From Clostridium thermobutyricum (GTDB taxonomy: Bacteria > Bacillota > Clostridia > Ch29): a stretch of 43,244 bases of DNA. Both the position numbers and the translations under genes were made by a program. The stretch spans positions 1 through 43,244 of the forward strand of contig JAENYD010000020.1 of the NCBI GenBank assembly GCA_016842005.1, read 5' to 3'. Positions within the stretch are counted from its first letter, which is position 1. The number at the start of each line of letters is the position of its first letter. Of this stretch, positions 22,838 to 32,008 are shown one piece after another. The notes beneath the pieces were generated by a model. The model searched no databases, had not been told where the DNA came from, and was given only the letters and a program-made list of their open reading frames with translations.

Positions 22838-23362
22838 ATGAAAAGGTTTTTGACATTCGTTATTACTCTGGTACTGATATTCGGCACCGTGCATATCGCC
22901 ATGGCCGCACCATCGGATGTGGGAGGCACAATAATTGAAATGCAAAATACTGTGACAGAAATCCTTGTTAATGTATTGTTGGCTCTGATTACACTGGTCG
23001 GCGCATACGCAACTTTGTACATCAAGAAATCATCAGAAAAACTGAAGGCGGAGACGGAAAAGATTCAAGAGGAAAAACAGCGGAATATTGTCAATACTGC
23101 CCTGGAGTATATGGAGCGGACAGCTGAAAAGACTGTAAATAAAATTGAGCAGGTGACAGCCAAGCAGATCCGTAAAGCGGTCAAGGAAGGAACCGTTGAC
23201 AGAAAAGCATTGGAAGCTCTGGCCCAGGAGGCTTTCAATGAAATTAAAGAAACCCTTGGCCCTGAATATATTCAGGTTCTGCAGGAAAGCTTGGGGAATG
23301 CTGAAAAGTATATCCTGAATACCATTGAGGAGAAAGTAGCGGAACTTAAACGTAAGGGATAG
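22838..23362 (+). CDS. Phage holin, LLH type
   Basis: A 174-residue protein with an N-terminal signal-like segment (residues 1-23), a second membrane helix (VNVLLALITLVGAYATLYI, near 46-65) and a long C-terminal coiled coil. This is the plan of LLH-family holins of Firmicutes phages. It should open the membrane for the amidase encoded upstream. GGAGG lies 9 bases before ATG. It is the first gene after the early terminator. Confidence 0.8.
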   Translation: MKRFLTFVITLVLIFGTVHIAMAAPSDVGGTIIEMQNTVTEILVNVLLALITLVGAYATLYIKKSSEKLKAETEKIQEEKQRNIVNTALEYMERTAEKTVNKIEQVTAKQIRKAVKEGTVDRKALEALAQEAFNEIKETLGPEYIQVLQESLGNAEKYILNTIEEKVAELKRKG

Positions 23363-23371
23363 GTGGTATAG

Positions 23372-23659
23372 ATGGATTCTACGTGGATTATTCAAACAAT
23401 TACCATGCTGGGCATCGGAGCTTTGACATACTTTGTCAAGGACTTAAAAAAAAGCATTGACAAAAAGATTGAACAGAATTCAAAGAGCATTGAGGGTAAC
23501 GTGCAAAAAATTGAAACTTTGGAAGAGAAGTTTTACGACTATAAAGAGCATGTGGCAAGCCGTTATGTCCAAAAGGATGAATTTATTCGGGCAATCACCA
23601 GTCTGGATAAGAAACTCGACAAGATTTATGACAAGGTGGTTGAACAGAAAGGAGAATAA
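23372..23659 (+). CDS. Small membrane-anchored coiled-coil protein
   Basis: A 95-residue protein with an N-terminal membrane helix (IIQTITMLGIGALTYFV) followed by a coiled coil. It has the shape of XhlA-like lysis helpers and of the Mu gp25 (DUF2730) protein; its position next to the holin supports a lysis or membrane role. Exact family uncertain. Confidence 0.55.
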   Translation: MDSTWIIQTITMLGIGALTYFVKDLKKSIDKKIEQNSKSIEGNVQKIETLEEKFYDYKEHVASRYVQKDEFIRAITSLDKKLDKIYDKVVEQKGE

Positions 23660-23661
23660 AA

Positions 23662-23973
23662 ATGGGATTAGGGAATGAGAATATCGCTCAAGTTATGCGA
23701 AACAAAAAAATGCGTGGACAAATAATGAGAACCCTGGCAATCTTCTACCCTGATCCGGTAATGGTCTGCGATTTAAAAGTGGCCTTGATAACCAGAGGTG
23801 CCAACTCCGTAGCCGAACTAGAGAGACACCTAAAATACCTGGAGGATGCCGAGTATATTCATCTCAAAGACGGGCTTGATAAAACAGTCAGGGACGATGA
23901 CTTGATTGAGATCACTGCCGCAGGCGTAAAGCTGTTAGAAGGTGATATTGAGGATATAAGCGTGATGCTTTAA
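23662..23973 (+). CDS. Winged-helix phage protein (Mu gp26-like position)
   Basis: A 103-residue protein with a winged helix-turn-helix pattern: LRTLAIFYPDPV-like helix, then LITRGANSVAELERHLKYLE and a wing ending in VKLLEGD. In Mu the gene before the small terminase (gp26) has a similar size. It may aid packaging or regulate late genes. Function inferred from position. Confidence 0.6.
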   Translation: MGLGNENIAQVMRNKKMRGQIMRTLAIFYPDPVMVCDLKVALITRGANSVAELERHLKYLEDAEYIHLKDGLDKTVRDDDLIEITAAGVKLLEGDIEDISVML

Positions 23974-23981
23974 GGAGTTGA

Positions 23982-24557
23982 TTGCTGGTGGGCAAGGAAC
24001 GACAGCGTAACAGAATAAAATCACGTGTTGACGAGCTGCCGGATGACATCCGGGAATTGCTTGATGAGATGCTTGCAGACGTTAACTATTCATACAAGGA
24101 AATTGCAGATGAAATTACCGACCGTGGATTTAATATCAGCAAGTCAGCTGTCGGGCGGTACGCTATCAGGCAAAATGCCATATCGAAAAGGCTTAAGGAA
24201 GTTGCAGAGCAGACCCGGGTGATTGTGGAGGCTGCACAGAATAATAACTTTGATGCTGTGGGCGCCACCACTTCTATGTTGACAGCTGGACTTGCAAGGA
24301 AAATAGCAACCGCCCAGGAAGAGATTGATAATATGCCGATTGATAAGGCGGCCAGATTGGTTGTCCAGCTGGAACGCAGCGCCGTTTACAGGGAAAAATT
24401 CAGGCTGCAGTATGAAAAAGGTGTTAAGGAAGCAATCCAGGAAGTCAAGAAGGAACTGCAGGCAGAACTTGAGCATGAGCCTGAACTGTTATTAAGAATG
24501 GATGAGCTGGCTGAAAGGGTTGCGGCCAGGATGGAAAAACGGAATCAGGAGGGGTAA
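23982..24557 (+). CDS. Small terminase (DUF3486, Mu gp27-like)
   Basis: A 191-residue protein. Residues 15-65 contain a helix-turn-helix (YSYKEIADEITDRGFNISKS), and residues 80-190 are largely helical with DKAARLVVQLERS, the usual DUF3486 features. This family is the small packaging subunit in Mu-like phages and binds the packaging site. Start is TTG 23982 or GTG 23988; AAGGAG lies at 23972-23977. Repeats that could be its binding site follow at 24651-24688. Confidence 0.85.
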   Translation: MLVGKERQRNRIKSRVDELPDDIRELLDEMLADVNYSYKEIADEITDRGFNISKSAVGRYAIRQNAISKRLKEVAEQTRVIVEAAQNNNFDAVGATTSMLTAGLARKIATAQEEIDNMPIDKAARLVVQLERSAVYREKFRLQYEKGVKEAIQEVKKELQAELEHEPELLLRMDELAERVAARMEKRNQEG

Positions 24558-24570
24558 ACATAGATTAAAC

Positions 24571-24620
24571 ATAGATAAAGTTATAAAGCTCTGAGCGCCC
24601 GTTTAAATGACTTTATCTAT
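24571..24620 (+). terminator. Hairpin after the small terminase gene
   Basis: ATAGATAAAGT (24571-24581) pairs perfectly with ACTTTATCTAT (24610-24620), with a 28-base loop and TTTT after it. The large loop makes it a weak terminator; it may give partial termination or shape the packaging site. Confidence 0.5.
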
Positions 24621-24650
24621 TTTTGATATCTACGGTCGCAAAAAATTTTG

Positions 24651-24688
24651 TAACGCAAAATAACGCAGACTAACGCAATAATAACGCA
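24651..24688. repeat. TAACGCA iterons, candidate packaging site
   Basis: Four copies of TAACGCA start at 24651, 24661, 24671 and 24682, so they are spaced 10, 10 and 11 bases, one helical turn. All face the same way and lie between the small and large terminase genes, outside coding sequence. Small-terminase binding sites often have this form. Confidence 0.65.
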
Positions 24689-24712
24689 CTTTTAACGGGT
24701 AACCTCTCTCGG

Positions 24713-26173
24713 ATGGTGATATGTTTGAGTATAGTCATGGAACTTACCGGAAAACAAAATCGGAAAAGACACCAAATAATTAAAACCGGGCAAAAAAACT
24801 TCAGAGAGTTTTGCAATGCCATGAACCCGGAGTTCTTCAGGCCGTCAAGGAAGTTTCAGGATATTCTGTGTAATACATTGCAGGCCATCTACGAAAAAGA
24901 ATTAATAAACCCAAAGACGGGAAAACCCTATGACATACTGGTCGTATCACTTCCGCCAGGACACGGCAAGTCATATACGGCAGGAATGTTTTGCATGTGG
25001 GCATACGGACAAGACATATCAAACCAGGTAATAACGGTATCATACAATGGTACGCTTTCAACCAGGTTTGCAAAAACGGTCAGGGACCATATAGAAGATA
25101 AGGAGATACCTGACGACACGGACTATTATGTTGTGAATAGCTTCTTTCCTAACCTGAAGATTAAATCCGGCGATGGTGCAATGGACCTTTGGAGTTTGGA
25201 AGGCTCATATATGTCATATCTGGCGACATCTTTTGAAGGCTCCATCACGGGTATGCGTGGCAATATAGGCATAATAGACGATCCTATCAAAAACAAAGAG
25301 GAAGCGGTAAATGAAAAGGTTAAGAAGAAGCACTGGGACTGGTACAAAAACACCTTTACATCCCGTATGGTTGAAGGAGCTATCCAGATAATCATCCAAA
25401 CCAGATGGGCTACCGATGACCTTGCGGGACGCATCATATCAAAATTTCCGGACAGGACATATGTACTTAATATGCCGGTACTTAATGAAAATGATGAACC
25501 GCTGTGTGATGAAATATTGTCCTATGACGCTATCATGGAAAAGAAAGATACCCTTGATGAGGATATATGGCTGGCTAACTATATGCAGGAGCCCATTGAC
25601 AAAAAAGGCGGTCTGTATAAGGGCTTCAAATATTATGACTTCCTGCCGTCGGAGGATTTTGAAATGAGAATAGCCTATATTGATACGGCAGATGAGGGGA
25701 CTGACAATCTTTGCTGTATCGGTGCAGGGGTCAAAGATAAGCTTGGGTATGTGCTGGATATATATTATACCGATGCGCCGATGGAAGTTACCGAAGAAAA
25801 GACGGCAATATTCCTGTTGGAAAACGATATCCGGTATGCAGTCATAGAAAGTAACAATGGCGGGAAAGGCTTTGCCCGGGCAGTCGAAAAGATTCTTCAA
25901 ACGAAGTACCATAGCAGGAAATGTAATATCACATGGTTCCACCAGTCAAAGAATAAAAGGGCAAGGATCCTGGTTAATGCATCCAATGTCATGAACCAGT
26001 TGTTATTTCCTCAGGACTTAAGCAAACGTTACGAGAAATATTATTTCGACATGATCAAGTGGCAGCGTACAGGCAAGAATGCACACGATGATGCGCCGGA
26101 TGCGACGACCGGACTGGTTGAAGTGATAAACGGCGATGTGAAAGTAAAAAGCAGATGGGGCTGGTATAGATGA
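24713..26173 (+). CDS. Large terminase subunit (packaging ATPase and nuclease)
   Basis: A 486-residue terminase. The ATPase part has Walker A SLPPGHGKS (near residue 80) and Walker B IGIIDDP (near 185). The nuclease part from about residue 320 has AYIDTADEGTDN and VIESNNGGKG with acidic residues, and HDDAPDATTG near the end, the usual third acidic motif. It drives DNA into the capsid. The start is unsure: ATG 24713 has no binding site and ATG 24737 is possible. It overlaps the portal gene by 4 bases. Confidence 0.93.
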   Translation: MVICLSIVMELTGKQNRKRHQIIKTGQKNFREFCNAMNPEFFRPSRKFQDILCNTLQAIYEKELINPKTGKPYDILVVSLPPGHGKSYTAGMFCMWAYGQDISNQVITVSYNGTLSTRFAKTVRDHIEDKEIPDDTDYYVVNSFFPNLKIKSGDGAMDLWSLEGSYMSYLATSFEGSITGMRGNIGIIDDPIKNKEEAVNEKVKKKHWDWYKNTFTSRMVEGAIQIIIQTRWATDDLAGRIISKFPDRTYVLNMPVLNENDEPLCDEILSYDAIMEKKDTLDEDIWLANYMQEPIDKKGGLYKGFKYYDFLPSEDFEMRIAYIDTADEGTDNLCCIGAGVKDKLGYVLDIYYTDAPMEVTEEKTAIFLLENDIRYAVIESNNGGKGFARAVEKILQTKYHSRKCNITWFHQSKNKRARILVNASNVMNQLLFPQDLSKRYEKYYFDMIKWQRTGKNAHDDAPDATTGLVEVINGDVKVKSRWGWYR

Positions 26174-27612
26174 ATATACAGGCTATGATCGATGACAGTA
26201 AAATGGCCGAATTAGCAAAGTTAATAGGCAAATATGTAGATGACTTTGAGACGTCGCAGTTTAGAAAATACATGACTGAAGGTGTAGCCTATTACAACAA
26301 AAATAACACTGAAATCATGCGGCGGCAAAAACTATATTATATTCGCCAAGGGCAAACGGTAGAGGACCCATATAAAGCAAATCATAAGCTTCCTTCCGGG
26401 TATATGAAACTGCTTGTAAAGCAAAAGGTGAACTACAGCATCAATAACCGGATTAAGATTGGCAGCAGTGACAATATAGATATCAAAGCGATTGAAGATG
26501 CATTAGGAAATTGGAAAAAAGGCCTGAAGCAGGCGGCATATGAAGCGAGCAAAAAGGCCGCCGCATACTGGCAGTTCTATATTAATCAAAATCAGGAGTT
26601 TGACTATAAATTAATTCCCGCTGAACAATGCATTGCTATCCCGGCTCCTGATGATCCGGACACAATAGAATACTTTATCCGGTTTTACCAGCAGCAGATT
26701 TATGATGCTAAAAGTAAACCTGTGACCATTAAGAAAGTCGAGTTCTGGACAAGTGATAAAGTGTATTACTTTATCCATCAAGATGGTGGCTGGGAATTTG
26801 CACCGGAAAGCATTGAACCGTATAATCCGAAGCCTCATATTAAAGCAGTTTACAGGTATGGCGACAAGGTATCCAAAGAGCAGGAACAGTCCTGGGGGCG
26901 CCCTCCCTTTGCAGTGCTTTACAATAACGACGAAAAACAGAACGACCTATATCCCGTCAAAGAATTCATAGACATATACGATATCGTGAATTCCGACTTC
27001 GCAAATAACCTGGATGATTTCCAGGATATTTACTGGATACTAAAAAACTATAACGGCCAGGATCTTGACGAATTTTTAACCGAGATCAAGGAGCTAAAAG
27101 CAATACGCACTGGAGACGGTGGTGATGCCAGGGCAGAAACCATCAATATCCCTACGGAAGCCAGGATAAAAATGCTGGATAACACGGAAAAACTCATATA
27201 CAAGTTTGGAATGGGGGTTAACCCTGACGATATAGAGGGCAATATTACGAATGTCCGGATCAAGGCCTTATACTCCAATCTTGACTTGAAGGCGAACGAC
27301 TTTGAAATCGAGCTACAGGACTTCATGCAGCAGGCACTGTACTTTTTAAAAAAATACTTTGAGATAAAAAATACAGGCTTTGATTTCGACGAAAGCAAGA
27401 TATATTTGGTGTTTGACAGATCAATGATTATCAATGAAGCTGAAATGCTGCAAGTGAATGCAGGGCAGCAGGGGTCCATATCCGAAAAAACAAGGCTTGA
27501 GCATCATGCATGGGTGCAGAATGCAGACGATGAACTTAAGCGTATTGAAAAAGAAAAGCCGGATATTGAGCTTGACGATCCATTAGAAGATGATCAGGGT
27601 GATGAACAATGA
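26170..27612 (+). CDS. Portal protein (SPP1 gp6 family)
   Basis: A 480-residue portal of the SPP1 gp6 type: the N-terminal helical section (YMKLLVKQKVNYSINN), a central clip and stem region (EFIDIYDIVNSDFANNLDDF) and a C-terminal helical crown with acidic tail (DDPLEDDQGDEQ). It forms the dodecameric ring through which DNA enters and leaves. It overlaps both neighbours by 4 bases. Portal type differs from that of Mu (gp29), a sign of module exchange. Confidence 0.9.
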   Translation: MNIQAMIDDSKMAELAKLIGKYVDDFETSQFRKYMTEGVAYYNKNNTEIMRRQKLYYIRQGQTVEDPYKANHKLPSGYMKLLVKQKVNYSINNRIKIGSSDNIDIKAIEDALGNWKKGLKQAAYEASKKAAAYWQFYINQNQEFDYKLIPAEQCIAIPAPDDPDTIEYFIRFYQQQIYDAKSKPVTIKKVEFWTSDKVYYFIHQDGGWEFAPESIEPYNPKPHIKAVYRYGDKVSKEQEQSWGRPPFAVLYNNDEKQNDLYPVKEFIDIYDIVNSDFANNLDDFQDIYWILKNYNGQDLDEFLTEIKELKAIRTGDGGDARAETINIPTEARIKMLDNTEKLIYKFGMGVNPDDIEGNITNVRIKALYSNLDLKANDFEIELQDFMQQALYFLKKYFEIKNTGFDFDESKIYLVFDRSMIINEAEMLQVNAGQQGSISEKTRLEHHAWVQNADDELKRIEKEKPDIELDDPLEDDQGDEQ

Positions 27613-28517
27613 CCGGTGAAGAAAAGAAGTTGCAAAAACTCCAAGCGATGACACACGCTAAGGAAGTGCAGCTGAAGAAAGCACTGACAAAGGAATACAG
27701 CGCAGTGCTGAGAGAGATTACCAAAGAGATTGCGTTCTATACGTCAAAGATGACTGACGGTAAGCTGACCAGGACAGAGATGTATAAGTACAACCGTTAC
27801 CAAAGCCTTTCAAAGGCTATCAGTGATTATTTAAAGGATATTAATACCCTTAATGCAAAGTCTCTTTCAAAATATGTAGCTGACCAGTACGAACTAAACT
27901 ATTTCTATACCGGATATATCATGGAAACCGAATACCAGGTTAAGCTGGCATACCAGCAGTTTAAGAGGGAAACGGTCTTAAAGGCAATCGAAAACCCTAT
28001 AGCCAATATCAGTCTGGAAAGCAACAAAGCTGCTGTCAGAAATGCCATACAATCAGCCATTACTCAGTCGATCATTAAAGGAGAAGGCATTAATGATGCC
28101 GGCAAAAGAGTAAAAAGAGCCCTTGAGCAGAATGCCAACAATGCATTCAGGATCGTCAGAACCGAAACAACCAGGATCATGAACCAGGGCGAATTGGACA
28201 GTATGGCACATGCAAAAGATGTCGGTCTGCCAATAAAAAAACAGTGGGTATCCACTTTGGGTCCCACTACGAGATCGTCACATGCAGCGCTTGACGGTGA
28301 AATAAAAGATATTGACGAACCATTCTCAAACGGGCTTATGTATCCCGGGGATCCTTCCAGGCCGCCTGAAGAGATTATAAATTGTAGCTGTACGATGATA
28401 ACCGTCATTGAAGGATATGAAAATGCATACCAATACAGAGCCGCAAGGGGGGTTACCGGGAATGAAATAATACCATACCGCAATTTCAGGGAATGGCGTC
28501 AGTATAGAATTTTTTAA
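27609..28517 (+). CDS. Head morphogenesis protein (Mu F / SPP1 gp7 type)
   Basis: A 302-residue protein. The C-terminal domain (residues 170-285) has the Mu F-like pattern: IVRTETTRIMNQGELD, WVSTLGPTTRSSHAALDG, MYPGDPS and EIINCSCTM. Such minor head proteins bind the portal and enter or line the procapsid. The cysteines in NCSC stand where NCRC is usual. It directly follows the portal gene, as expected. Confidence 0.88.
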   Translation: MTGEEKKLQKLQAMTHAKEVQLKKALTKEYSAVLREITKEIAFYTSKMTDGKLTRTEMYKYNRYQSLSKAISDYLKDINTLNAKSLSKYVADQYELNYFYTGYIMETEYQVKLAYQQFKRETVLKAIENPIANISLESNKAAVRNAIQSAITQSIIKGEGINDAGKRVKRALEQNANNAFRIVRTETTRIMNQGELDSMAHAKDVGLPIKKQWVSTLGPTTRSSHAALDGEIKDIDEPFSNGLMYPGDPSRPPEEIINCSCTMITVIEGYENAYQYRAARGVTGNEIIPYRNFREWRQYRIF

Positions 28518-28529
28518 GGAGGGAGTATC

Positions 28530-29153
28530 ATGAACTGGCAAGAGATTTTAAACAATGCACTGAAGACTTATATGACCAATCAGGAAGACATTGAAAAGGC
28601 AACAAAGGAGATTACGGAAGCCATCAATGCAGAAATACCCAAACATTATGTTGAGAAGGAAAAGTTTGATTCAACGGCTGATGAATTGAAGGCTGCCAAT
28701 ACAAAGATGGCAGAAATGGAAGGGAAAATCGGTGAATTAAGCAAATCGTCTGATGTCAATGAAGAGCTGAAAACAAAACTTGAACAAACACAGCAGGAAT
28801 TTGCCCAGTTTAAAGTGGACACTGAAAAGCGTGAAAACAACCGCAAGAAGTCCATTGCAATTGAAAAGAATTTGCGTCTGGCCGGTGCTGCCGAGGACTC
28901 CATTGACCTTCTCATAAAAGAGTTCGACATCGAAAGCATCACACTTGACCAAGAAGGTAAAATTGTTGATTGGGATACCAAGCTTAATGACCTGAAGACC
29001 AAACGTAAAAGCTTGTTTACAGAAGTTTCGCATGAAACCGATAAGCCGGGGGATCAAAAAACATCCGAAACAAAGAAGATAGAGGAGATGAGCACTGAAG
29101 AGTATTATAAAAGCATCAACATGAAGCCGTTTAACCAGGCGATCAGGGGCTGA
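28530..29153 (+). CDS. Capsid scaffolding protein (GP20/DUF4355 type)
   Basis: A 207-residue, highly charged coiled-coil protein between portal-side genes and the coat gene, the standard place for a scaffold. Residues 50-110 form the coil (TKMAEMEGKIGELSKSSDVN); the C-terminal end is basic then variable, and helical, for coat binding. GGAGGG precedes ATG. The family is set by pattern and position. Confidence 0.8.
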   Translation: MNWQEILNNALKTYMTNQEDIEKATKEITEAINAEIPKHYVEKEKFDSTADELKAANTKMAEMEGKIGELSKSSDVNEELKTKLEQTQQEFAQFKVDTEKRENNRKKSIAIEKNLRLAGAAEDSIDLLIKEFDIESITLDQEGKIVDWDTKLNDLKTKRKSLFTEVSHETDKPGDQKTSETKKIEEMSTEEYYKSINMKPFNQAIRG

Positions 29154-29197
29154 TTGCCTGCGAAAGTAAAATTTGAATCCAAGAAGGAGGTATTCAT

Positions 29198-30340
29198 ATG
29201 TTAACAGCAAAACTGATTGCAAGAAGAGCGCTGCCTATTTTACAGCAAAACCTGGTATTTCCTGCCCTTGTTGCCCTTGATTTTTCAAACACGTATGCAA
29301 AGAAGGGTGATACCATCCAGGTCAAAAGGCCTGCGGTGTATATAGCGGATGAATTCGGTAGTACCATAAATCTTCAAGACATTAATCCTTTTCCAGTGTT
29401 TGTGAAAATGGATAAGATAGCGGATGTATCTGTCGCAGTGACAGCCAAGCAATTGGCACTGGAGTTGGATGATTTTGAAAATGACGTATTACGTCCGGCT
29501 GTAATAGCTATTGCAGAAAAAGTAAACAGGGATGGTCTTGATCTATACAAGTATGTCCCAAATTTTGAAGGCGCCAGCGGCACAACTCCCGATGGGTTGG
29601 ACGATATTGCAAATGCAAGAAAAGCATTGAATATCGCAAAGGCACCCAATACTGACAGATTTGCCGTATGGGATCCTGATGCGGATGCCAAGCTTTCAAT
29701 TGTGGATGCCATTGTCTCGGCTGAAAAGTCCGGGTCAACTGCTGCATTAAAGGAAGGTGCCATTGGACGGGTACAGGGTATTAACAACTATATGTGCCAG
29801 GACGTGAAGGTTCATACTGCCGGGGGATATACGGCCCTGGAAGACGTAACAGTAACCGTTGAAACCGCTAATAACGCCTATGACACAGGAGCTACAGGAC
29901 TACCTTACAGCCTTGCAACCTTTACAAGTGCGGCAGGGACTTCTACAGAAAAGCTGCTTAAAGGTGACATCATGACTATTGCGGGAAAACAGTATACCGT
30001 GCTTGCAGACAGTGCCGCAGCTGTTGCAGGGGTAGTATCGGATGTCAAGCTTTTCCCGGCATTGACAGAAGATGTGACCAATGAAGAAGTAACCTTTGCC
30101 GATGTTTTGGCCGGCGCCCATGTTGCAAATATGGCATTTAACCGCAATGCGTTCGGTTTCGTGACAAGGCCGTTAGAGCCGGCTGCTGGAGCGGATAATT
30201 CCATAGAGTCATTCGGAGGCCTTTCCATCAGGGTTGTTATCCAGTATGACATAGATACGAAAAAGACAATCATGTCTATAGACGCACTTTATGGTTGGGC
30301 TCCTCTCTACCCGGAGCTTGCAGTAAGAATACTGGGTTAA
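29198..30340 (+). CDS. Major capsid protein (P22 coat-like)
   Basis: A 380-residue coat protein. The start (ARRALPILQQNLVFPALVAL) and the early RPAVYIADEF and VTAKQLALELDDFE strands match the P22 gp5-like coat family with HK97 fold. A region of about 100 residues (near 205-305: YTALEDVTVTVETANNAYD onwards) looks like an inserted domain. AAGGAGG lies 8 bases upstream. Mu's own coat (gpT) is different, so head genes were taken from another phage line. Confidence 0.88.
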   Translation: MLTAKLIARRALPILQQNLVFPALVALDFSNTYAKKGDTIQVKRPAVYIADEFGSTINLQDINPFPVFVKMDKIADVSVAVTAKQLALELDDFENDVLRPAVIAIAEKVNRDGLDLYKYVPNFEGASGTTPDGLDDIANARKALNIAKAPNTDRFAVWDPDADAKLSIVDAIVSAEKSGSTAALKEGAIGRVQGINNYMCQDVKVHTAGGYTALEDVTVTVETANNAYDTGATGLPYSLATFTSAAGTSTEKLLKGDIMTIAGKQYTVLADSAAAVAGVVSDVKLFPALTEDVTNEEVTFADVLAGAHVANMAFNRNAFGFVTRPLEPAAGADNSIESFGGLSIRVVIQYDIDTKKTIMSIDALYGWAPLYPELAVRILG

Positions 30341-30364
30341 AATCCTGCCTATTAAATTCAAAGC

Positions 30365-30396
30365 ATAAGGCCTGGTATATCCGTATCAGGCCTTAT
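30365..30396 (+). terminator. Hairpin after the major capsid gene
   Basis: ATAAGGCCTG (30365-30374) and CAGGCCTTAT (30387-30396) form a perfect 10-pair stem with a 12-base loop, 24 bases after the coat gene. No T-run follows, so it more likely protects the coat message from 3' decay or gives weak termination. Confidence 0.6.
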
Positions 30397-30414
30397 GTTG
30401 AAAGGAGTGGTTTT

Positions 30415-30759
30415 ATGAAGTGTAAATATTGCGGCACAAATTTTTCTATGAGAGTGTGGGCCATTCATGAGAAAAACTGTCCCAAGAAAAATGACAAAAA
30501 TGAGCCACAGAAAAAAGCTGTTAACTACAATGAGTTAACAGTTTCAGAGCTGAAAAAGCTTCTTGAAGAAAAGAAGATTGAAATCCCTAATAAAGCTAAA
30601 AAGAATGACCTTGTAACACTGCTGGAACTGGAAAAGCTTCTTGAAGAAAAAGGGATTGAAATTCCTGATAAAGCTCAAAAAGATGATCTTGTAGCATTGC
30701 TTAAAAACGATGCTGAGGACGCTGCTGAGGATGATGAAGCGGTGAATAAAGATGATTAG
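30415..30759 (+). CDS. Zinc-finger protein with two HeH/SAP-like repeats
   Basis: A 114-residue protein. Residues 3-23 hold a small zinc finger (CKYCGTNF and HEKNC, a C-x2-C, H-x4-C plan). Two tandem helix-extended-loop-helix units follow (SELKKLLEEKKIEIPNKA and LEKLLEEKGIEIPDKA), coded by 78-base repeats, then an acidic tail. Such HeH domains occur in phage head-completion proteins. ATG 30415 has AAAGGAG upstream; the longer frame lacks a site. It overlaps the next gene by 8 bases. Confidence 0.7.
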   Translation: MKCKYCGTNFSMRVWAIHEKNCPKKNDKNEPQKKAVNYNELTVSELKKLLEEKKIEIPNKAKKNDLVTLLELEKLLEEKGIEIPDKAQKDDLVALLKNDAEDAAEDDEAVNKDD

Positions 30760-31240
30760 CCAGGTTATGGACTATTGCAAAAACCATTTTGCAAGATCGG
30801 TTGAGGCAGGAGCATTTGAAATCGTATTTGACGGGATCCAGGGCAGTTTCAATCAAAAGTATATTGCCGGACAGTATTTATGGATAAAGGAAAGCTTTGC
30901 AAATGACGGTGTGTATAAGATAACGGAAGCAACGGCCAATAAGCTTACACTTGATGCAACGCTGGTCCCTGAAAACACCGGAGAGGCATTTTGTATTTAT
31001 GGATGTTCTCCTCCGGCCGGATTTCTGGCATTAGTTACGGACATCGAAAATTTTATATCAAATAACGGAGCAAAGGACGGGATAACCAGTGAACATATTG
31101 ATGATTATTCCGTTTCTTTTGGGTCAGGCGGCGGCTGGGCTGATGCGTTCAAGACACGTCTTGGACAATACCGGAGAATATACGATGATGATGAAAGGCT
31201 AAGGGTTCACTACAATATCAGGAAGAAAGGGTATTATTAA
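30752..31240 (+). CDS. Head-tail connector protein
   Basis: A 162-residue protein lying just after the coat module, in the place of SPP1 gp15-type adaptors. An N-terminal beta part (EIVFDGIQGSFNQKYIAGQY) is followed by a helical part (FLALVTDIENFISNNGAKDG) and a C-terminal tyrosine-rich end (YGGGWADAF-like turn). It should bind below the portal. Family set by size and position. Confidence 0.65.
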   Translation: MISQVMDYCKNHFARSVEAGAFEIVFDGIQGSFNQKYIAGQYLWIKESFANDGVYKITEATANKLTLDATLVPENTGEAFCIYGCSPPAGFLALVTDIENFISNNGAKDGITSEHIDDYSVSFGSGGGWADAFKTRLGQYRRIYDDDERLRVHYNIRKKGYY

Positions 31241-31578
31241 TGGCTATCCAGGATTACTATAAATCCATACAGGTAGTAAGCAGGCAAGGGACACCGAACG
31301 GCCGTGGAGGTACTAATTATATATGGATAGTTGATGGCGAAATACTAGGGCTTATAAATCAAATGACCTCCCGGGAAAAAGAAGCAGCACAAAAGCTGGA
31401 TATTGAAGCTGATTATAAGCTGTTTACTGATGTGGGCAATCAGCTGGATAATAATAAGCTGCTTTTATATAACAATGAATACTACCGTATTGTAAGTGAA
31501 CCCAAGAACACTGTGGAGCGAAACCATCACTATAAGGTGCTGCTTAAGAAAATAGGCCTGGATCAGGAAAATTTCTGA
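31240..31578 (+). CDS. Head closure / head-tail joining protein (SPP1 gp16-like)
   Basis: A 112-residue beta-rich protein with the pattern of phage head-tail joining proteins: a first strand VVSRQGTPNGRGG, an ADYKLFTDV middle and a final NNEYYRIVSEPKNTVERNHH strand pair. It closes the portal channel after packaging. It overlaps the stop of the previous gene by one base. Confidence 0.7.
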   Translation: MAIQDYYKSIQVVSRQGTPNGRGGTNYIWIVDGEILGLINQMTSREKEAAQKLDIEADYKLFTDVGNQLDNNKLLLYNNEYYRIVSEPKNTVERNHHYKVLLKKIGLDQENF

Positions 31579-31588
31579 GGTGTTTAAT

Positions 31589-32008
31589 ATGGGATACGAG
31601 TCAAACGTAAATGACTTCATAAAAAAACTTGATGATAAAGAATACAAGTTTTTAAAGGCTGTGGGCTCTCTCTGGAAGTCGGCTGCTAAGCTTTTGTGTC
31701 CGGTCGGTAAATTTTACGGTGGAAGTTTACGTCAGGATATTGACGACAAAGTGTTGGAAAAGGAAAAAGGTATTGCAGTCGGCAATAACCTTGATTATGC
31801 AATTTATGTCAATAAAGGTACCGGTATATACGGCCAGGACGGTGACGGGAGGAAACAGCCCTGGAAGTATTATGATCCAAAGACTGACAAATATTATTGG
31901 ACACATGGTATGCGGCCGCAGCCGTATTTAGAGGAAAGTCTTATGCAGCAGCAGTCAAATATCAAAAAACTTGCAGCAGATATATTGGGGGGAGTGGATG
32001 ATGGTTAA
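31589..32008 (+). CDS. HK97 gp10-like tail completion protein
   Basis: A 139-residue protein of the HK97 gp10 type, seen as LKAVGSLWKSAAKLLCPV, then GGSLRQDIDDKV and VNKGTGIYGQDGDG, and final RPQPYLEESL. It helps join head and tail. ATG 31589 is used, with GAGGTG 6 bases before; the frame begins 9 bases earlier. It overlaps the next gene. Confidence 0.78.
   Translation: MGYESNVNDFIKKLDDKEYKFLKAVGSLWKSAAKLLCPVGKFYGGSLRQDIDDKVLEKEKGIAVGNNLDYAIYVNKGTGIYGQDGDGRKQPWKYYDPKTDKYYWTHGMRPQPYLEESLMQQQSNIKKLAADILGGVDDG

Noticed and set aside
30295-30414. Longer N terminus of the zinc-finger protein.
   Set aside because: It overlaps the end of the coat gene and crosses a hairpin; the ATG at 30415 has a good binding site.
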